A stretch of 7,780 nucleotides of DNA from positions 1-7,780 of the forward strand of contig JAKUNY010000066.1 in NCBI GenBank assembly GCA_022451765.1, in the 5' to 3' direction. Within the stretch, counting starts at the first letter, position 1. Each line of letters opens with the position of its first letter. Shown piece after piece: positions 6,041 through 7,780 of the stretch. A model generated the notes under the pieces. The model ran no database searches, was not told the origin of the DNA, and saw only the letters and a program-made list of their open reading frames with translations. Source of the DNA: Candidatus Poseidoniaceae archaeon. GTDB lineage: Archaea; Thermoplasmatota; Poseidoniia; Poseidoniales; Poseidoniaceae. Made by a program: the position numbers and the translations under genes.

Positions 6041-6868
6041 TTTCAATCGCTCTTTGAGCAGTTGAAGATCCTCAAACTCTTCTGTAATTGTTCCGGTAAC
6101 AATGTAATCAGCTCCTGCTTTTGCAGCAGCACTCATTTGCTCGGGCGTTCGAATTCCTCCGCCAACGATTAGTGTGCAGTTCATTGCCGACTTTGCAGTC
6201 TTGATGAGTTGAAGGGAGACAGGAGTGGCTGCGCCAGAGCCTGCTTCAAGATAGACTGTTGAGAATCCATACATCTCTGCAGTTTGGCAGTATGCGGAAA
6301 TCAGTTCTGTGTCGTTTGGACTGACGAGATCGGCTTGCCCAACCTCTCCAACTGCACCACCTGGAGCACAAACAATGTATCCCGTTGGTATGGTCTGAAG
6401 GCCGGCTTTCGCAATGTAGGGCGCTCCCTGGAGTTGCTCTTCGATTAGGAATTTACGGTTGGTACTGTTCATGAGCATCATAAACAATATCCCATCAGCG
6501 TTTGAGGACATCGCATGTGCGCCTGCAGGGAAGAGAATGACCGGTACGTTCCACTGATCTTCGTCTGCATCAGGATGCTGGCTTGATGCGAACATCGCTA
6601 ACTCTAGCGCCTCTTGGATGGCTATACATGTAGCATCAACAATGTTGCTTCCTGTATCTGTGGATCCGCCAACAAAGATTGCCGAAGTTCCACATTCTAC
6701 GGCCACCAATGCTCTTTTTGCTGCAATTTCTGGAGGTTGCTTATCTGGATCGATGAGCGTAATGTGTTTCGTCCTTTCACCTCGTTGCGAAAGCATAGGA
6801 GAATCTGTGGCCCACAAATCGATACCGCCTGTTTGAGTGTAGAGCACTCGGTTGGTAAAGGATTTCAT
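6020..6868 (-). CDS. Geranylgeranylglyceryl phosphate synthase (GGGP synthase)
   Basis: Joins geranylgeranyl diphosphate to sn-glycerol-1-phosphate, making the first ether bond of archaeal membrane lipids; Mg-dependent TIM-barrel prenyltransferase of the PcrB/GGGPS family. The 282-residue product shows HITLIDPDK (35-43), FVGGSTDTGS (65-74), VPVILFPAGAHAMSSNADG (108-126), PTGYIVCAPGGAVG (161-174), YLEAGSGAATP (206-216) and LIVGGGIRTPEQM (233-245), the last two being the phosphate and glycerophosphate binding loops. It is slightly longer than many homologues (about 230-255), with an extra N-terminal 30 residues. The start ATG at 6868 overlaps the TGA of the SCO1-like gene as ATGA; AGAAGG lies about 12 bases upstream. 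A longer reading from 6931 would overlap that gene heavily and is unlikely. The 3' end overlaps the convergent coiled-coil gene by 21 bp. Confidence 0.97.
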   Translation of the reverse strand: MKSFTNRVLYTQTGGIDLWATDSPMLSQRGERTKHITLIDPDKQPPEIAAKRALVAVECGTSAIFVGGSTDTGSNIVDATCIAIQEALELAMFASSQHPDADEDQWNVPVILFPAGAHAMSSNADGILFMMLMNSTNRKFLIEEQLQGAPYIAKAGLQTIPTGYIVCAPGGAVGEVGQADLVSPNDTELISAYCQTAEMYGFSTVYLEAGSGAATPVSLQLIKTAKSAMNCTLIVGGGIRTPEQMSAAAKAGADYIVTGTITEEFEDLQLLKERLKSLISVL

Positions 6869-7485
6869 TCTGAGGAAAGCCTTCTGATGTCTGCAGCAAC
6901 CTCTTCTGAGTCCCAATCGGAATACAGCCATTGAACTCTCGTAGTTCGGTCTTCATCGATGAGAATCACGTGAACCGTGTGATTAACGGTATAATCCATC
7001 AAATGAATTGAGCATCGAGCCATGGATTGGCTTTCGTTAGCTATGACCTCAACTGCTGTTCCAAATTGATTCCACACTGATTCCATCATCCCAAGTTCAG
7101 AATTGATGTCGTACACCGTCAGGTGTGGCCATTCTACACTGTTGTTCAGCATGTAATGGTACAAACGGCTGCTGTCATCGTGCCATGGGTCGGTGGTTAT
7201 CGAGAGCAATGAAACTCCTCCCTGCTCTTGAGATGAGAGCAAATCGTATGCTTGTTTCATTGAAGCAGTTAAGCCATCGCATTCTTCTCCGCAAGAAGTG
7301 TGTATGAAACCGACCATAATGACTTCTGCATCTATGTCTGAGAGATTATATCGTTCGTTGTTCTGATCAACAAGTTCGAACTCTATCAACGGTTTGGGTT
7401 CAAGTGTATTTCCATAAAAGTCAGTCTCTCCGATGCAACCAGAGACGAGAAACAGCGGTACAATCAGACCGCCGAGGGTTCGCAT
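6865..7485 (-). CDS. SCO1/SenC-like thioredoxin-fold lipoprotein
   Basis: Extracytoplasmic thioredoxin-fold protein of 206 residues. SCO1/SenC proteins deliver copper to the CuA centre of cytochrome oxidase or act as thiol-disulfide partners. The N-terminus (MRTLGGLIVPLFLVSGC) ends in a lipobox, so Cys17 is a likely lipid anchor. The fold is seen in FELVDQNNERYNLSDI (36-51), VIMVGFIHTSCGEEC (55-69) and LLSITTDPWHD (93-103). Cys65 and Cys69 form CxxxC, and His169 in VNHTVHVILID sits where SCO proteins carry their copper-binding His. Unusual points: the motif is CGEEC without the common Pro after the first Cys, and an extra Cys158 is present. The ATG at 7485 has GAAGTGA about 6 bases upstream. 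The gene lies 4 bp after the Gly-rich gene and overlaps GGGP synthase by 4 bp, indicating one operon. Confidence 0.88.
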   Translation of the reverse strand: MRTLGGLIVPLFLVSGCIGETDFYGNTLEPKPLIEFELVDQNNERYNLSDIDAEVIMVGFIHTSCGEECDGLTASMKQAYDLLSSQEQGGVSLLSITTDPWHDDSSRLYHYMLNNSVEWPHLTVYDINSELGMMESVWNQFGTAVEVIANESQSMARCSIHLMDYTVNHTVHVILIDEDRTTRVQWLYSDWDSEEVAADIRRLSSE

Positions 7486-7489
7486 AGTT

Positions 7490-7780
7490 TCACTTCAAGC
7501 GACGTTTAATCCAAGCCCCAATCAAAGCCAGAATCAAGACTGTCAGACCTGCGTGAACAATTATTTCTTCAACCTCATACGCATCGGTTAGATAGTCCAT
7601 TTCTGGTACGATGGAGTACAATATTGCTCCACCGCCCGGGCCGCCTCCTTGGCCACCACCGCCTGGGCCGCCTCCTTGACCTCCACCGACATCTTGGGCG
7701 TCAACGTCAGAAACCCCATGATAGCACAATAGGAAGTATGGGAATCGAATCCTACCGACATTCTGTCCATTGGTGTCCGT
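7490..7780 (-). CDS. C-terminal part of Gly-rich, membrane-anchored protein (5' end beyond window)
   Basis: The frame stays open from the right edge to TGA at 7492-7490, giving 96 visible residues, so the gene probably begins outside the window. No family is recognised. The visible part has an extracellular-looking stretch (1-30), a Gly linker with two GGGQGGGPG units (32-49), a short acidic segment (57-72) and a membrane helix IIVHAGLTVLILALIGAWI (73-91) ending in KRRLK. The basic end suggests a cytoplasmic tail, with the rest outside, as in tail-anchored secreted proteins such as the protease in this window. A TTG at 7729 could start a 79-residue version, but it has no signal peptide and no binding site, so I prefer a truncated longer gene. 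The stop lies 4 bp before the SCO1-like ATG; the genes are probably co-transcribed. Confidence 0.65.
   Translation of the reverse strand, partial: TDTNGQNVGRIRFPYFLLCYHGVSDVDAQDVGGGQGGGPGGGGQGGGPGGGAILYSIVPEMDYLTDAYEVEEIIVHAGLTVLILALIGAWIKRRLK
7629..7678. repeat. Two-copy direct repeat, 27-bp period, in the Gly-rich gene
   Basis: Two 23-base copies (7629-7651 and 7656-7678) differ only at 7637/7664 and are offset by 27 bases, that is nine codons. They encode the repeated GGGQGGGPG unit. The near-identity at DNA level, including third codon positions, points to a fairly recent duplication rather than selection on the protein alone. Confidence 0.85.

Noticed and set aside
6869..6931. 21-codon N-terminal extension of GGGP synthase
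   Set aside because: It would lie inside the SCO1-like gene, while the ATGA overlap at 6868 is a typical coupled start; the extension is Arg/Cys-rich and not part of the family.
7629..7678. CRISPR-like repeat
   Set aside because: Only two copies, offset by 27 bases with 4 bases between, in frame and coding for a Gly linker.
7588..7770. Minus-strand 60-codon frame overlapping the Gly-rich gene
   Set aside because: It is an alternative frame of the GC-rich repeat; the other frame has a membrane helix with a basic tail and ends 4 bp before the next gene.
1..7780. tRNA, rRNA, insertion sequence or prophage
   Set aside because: All gaps are under 100 bases and hold no cloverleaf, transposase or terminal inverted repeats that I could see.

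Overview
The window looks like part of a Marine Group II-type euryarchaeon (Poseidoniales, Thermoplasmatota) or a close relative. Three genes are archaeal by family: ribosomal protein eL20/LX, prefoldin alpha, and geranylgeranylglyceryl phosphate synthase, the enzyme that makes the first archaeal ether-lipid bond. The large secreted protease, with calcium-binding DxDxDG repeats and a C-terminal membrane anchor, fits the secreted-protein style of planktonic marine archaea. The lineage is inferred from gene content and style; no marker phylogeny was possible here.

Layout from left to right: (1) 1-626, minus strand, a translation/folding pair: eL20 (LX), then the start of prefoldin alpha, cut by the window edge. 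(2) 627-722, a short divergent promoter region. (3) 723-3581, plus strand, a 952-residue Kp43-like subtilisin with prodomain, catalytic domain, beta-sandwich domains, thrombospondin type-3 repeats and a C-terminal membrane anchor. (4) 3582-3662, a T-rich tract and a perfect 7-bp inverted repeat. (5) 3663-4667, plus strand, an actin-family ATPase that resembles the bacterial magnetosome actin MamK more than MreB or DnaK. (6) 4760-6040, plus strand, a long coiled-coil protein with a disordered acidic tail. (7) 6020-7780, minus strand, a tight three-gene operon: the 3' end of a Gly-rich membrane-anchored protein, a SCO1/SenC-like lipoprotein, and GGGP synthase, whose last 21 bp overlap the convergent coiled-coil gene. 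All intergenic gaps are under 100 bp, and I saw no RNA genes, mobile elements or CRISPR.

How the parts may work together: the actin and the coiled-coil protein are adjacent and co-oriented, and could form a small cytoskeletal module of filament plus coiled-coil scaffold. This is the most interesting candidate system in the window. The protease, the SCO1-like lipoprotein and the Gly-rich protein all act outside the membrane. GGGP synthase supplies membrane lipid precursor and seems to share a transcript with envelope proteins.
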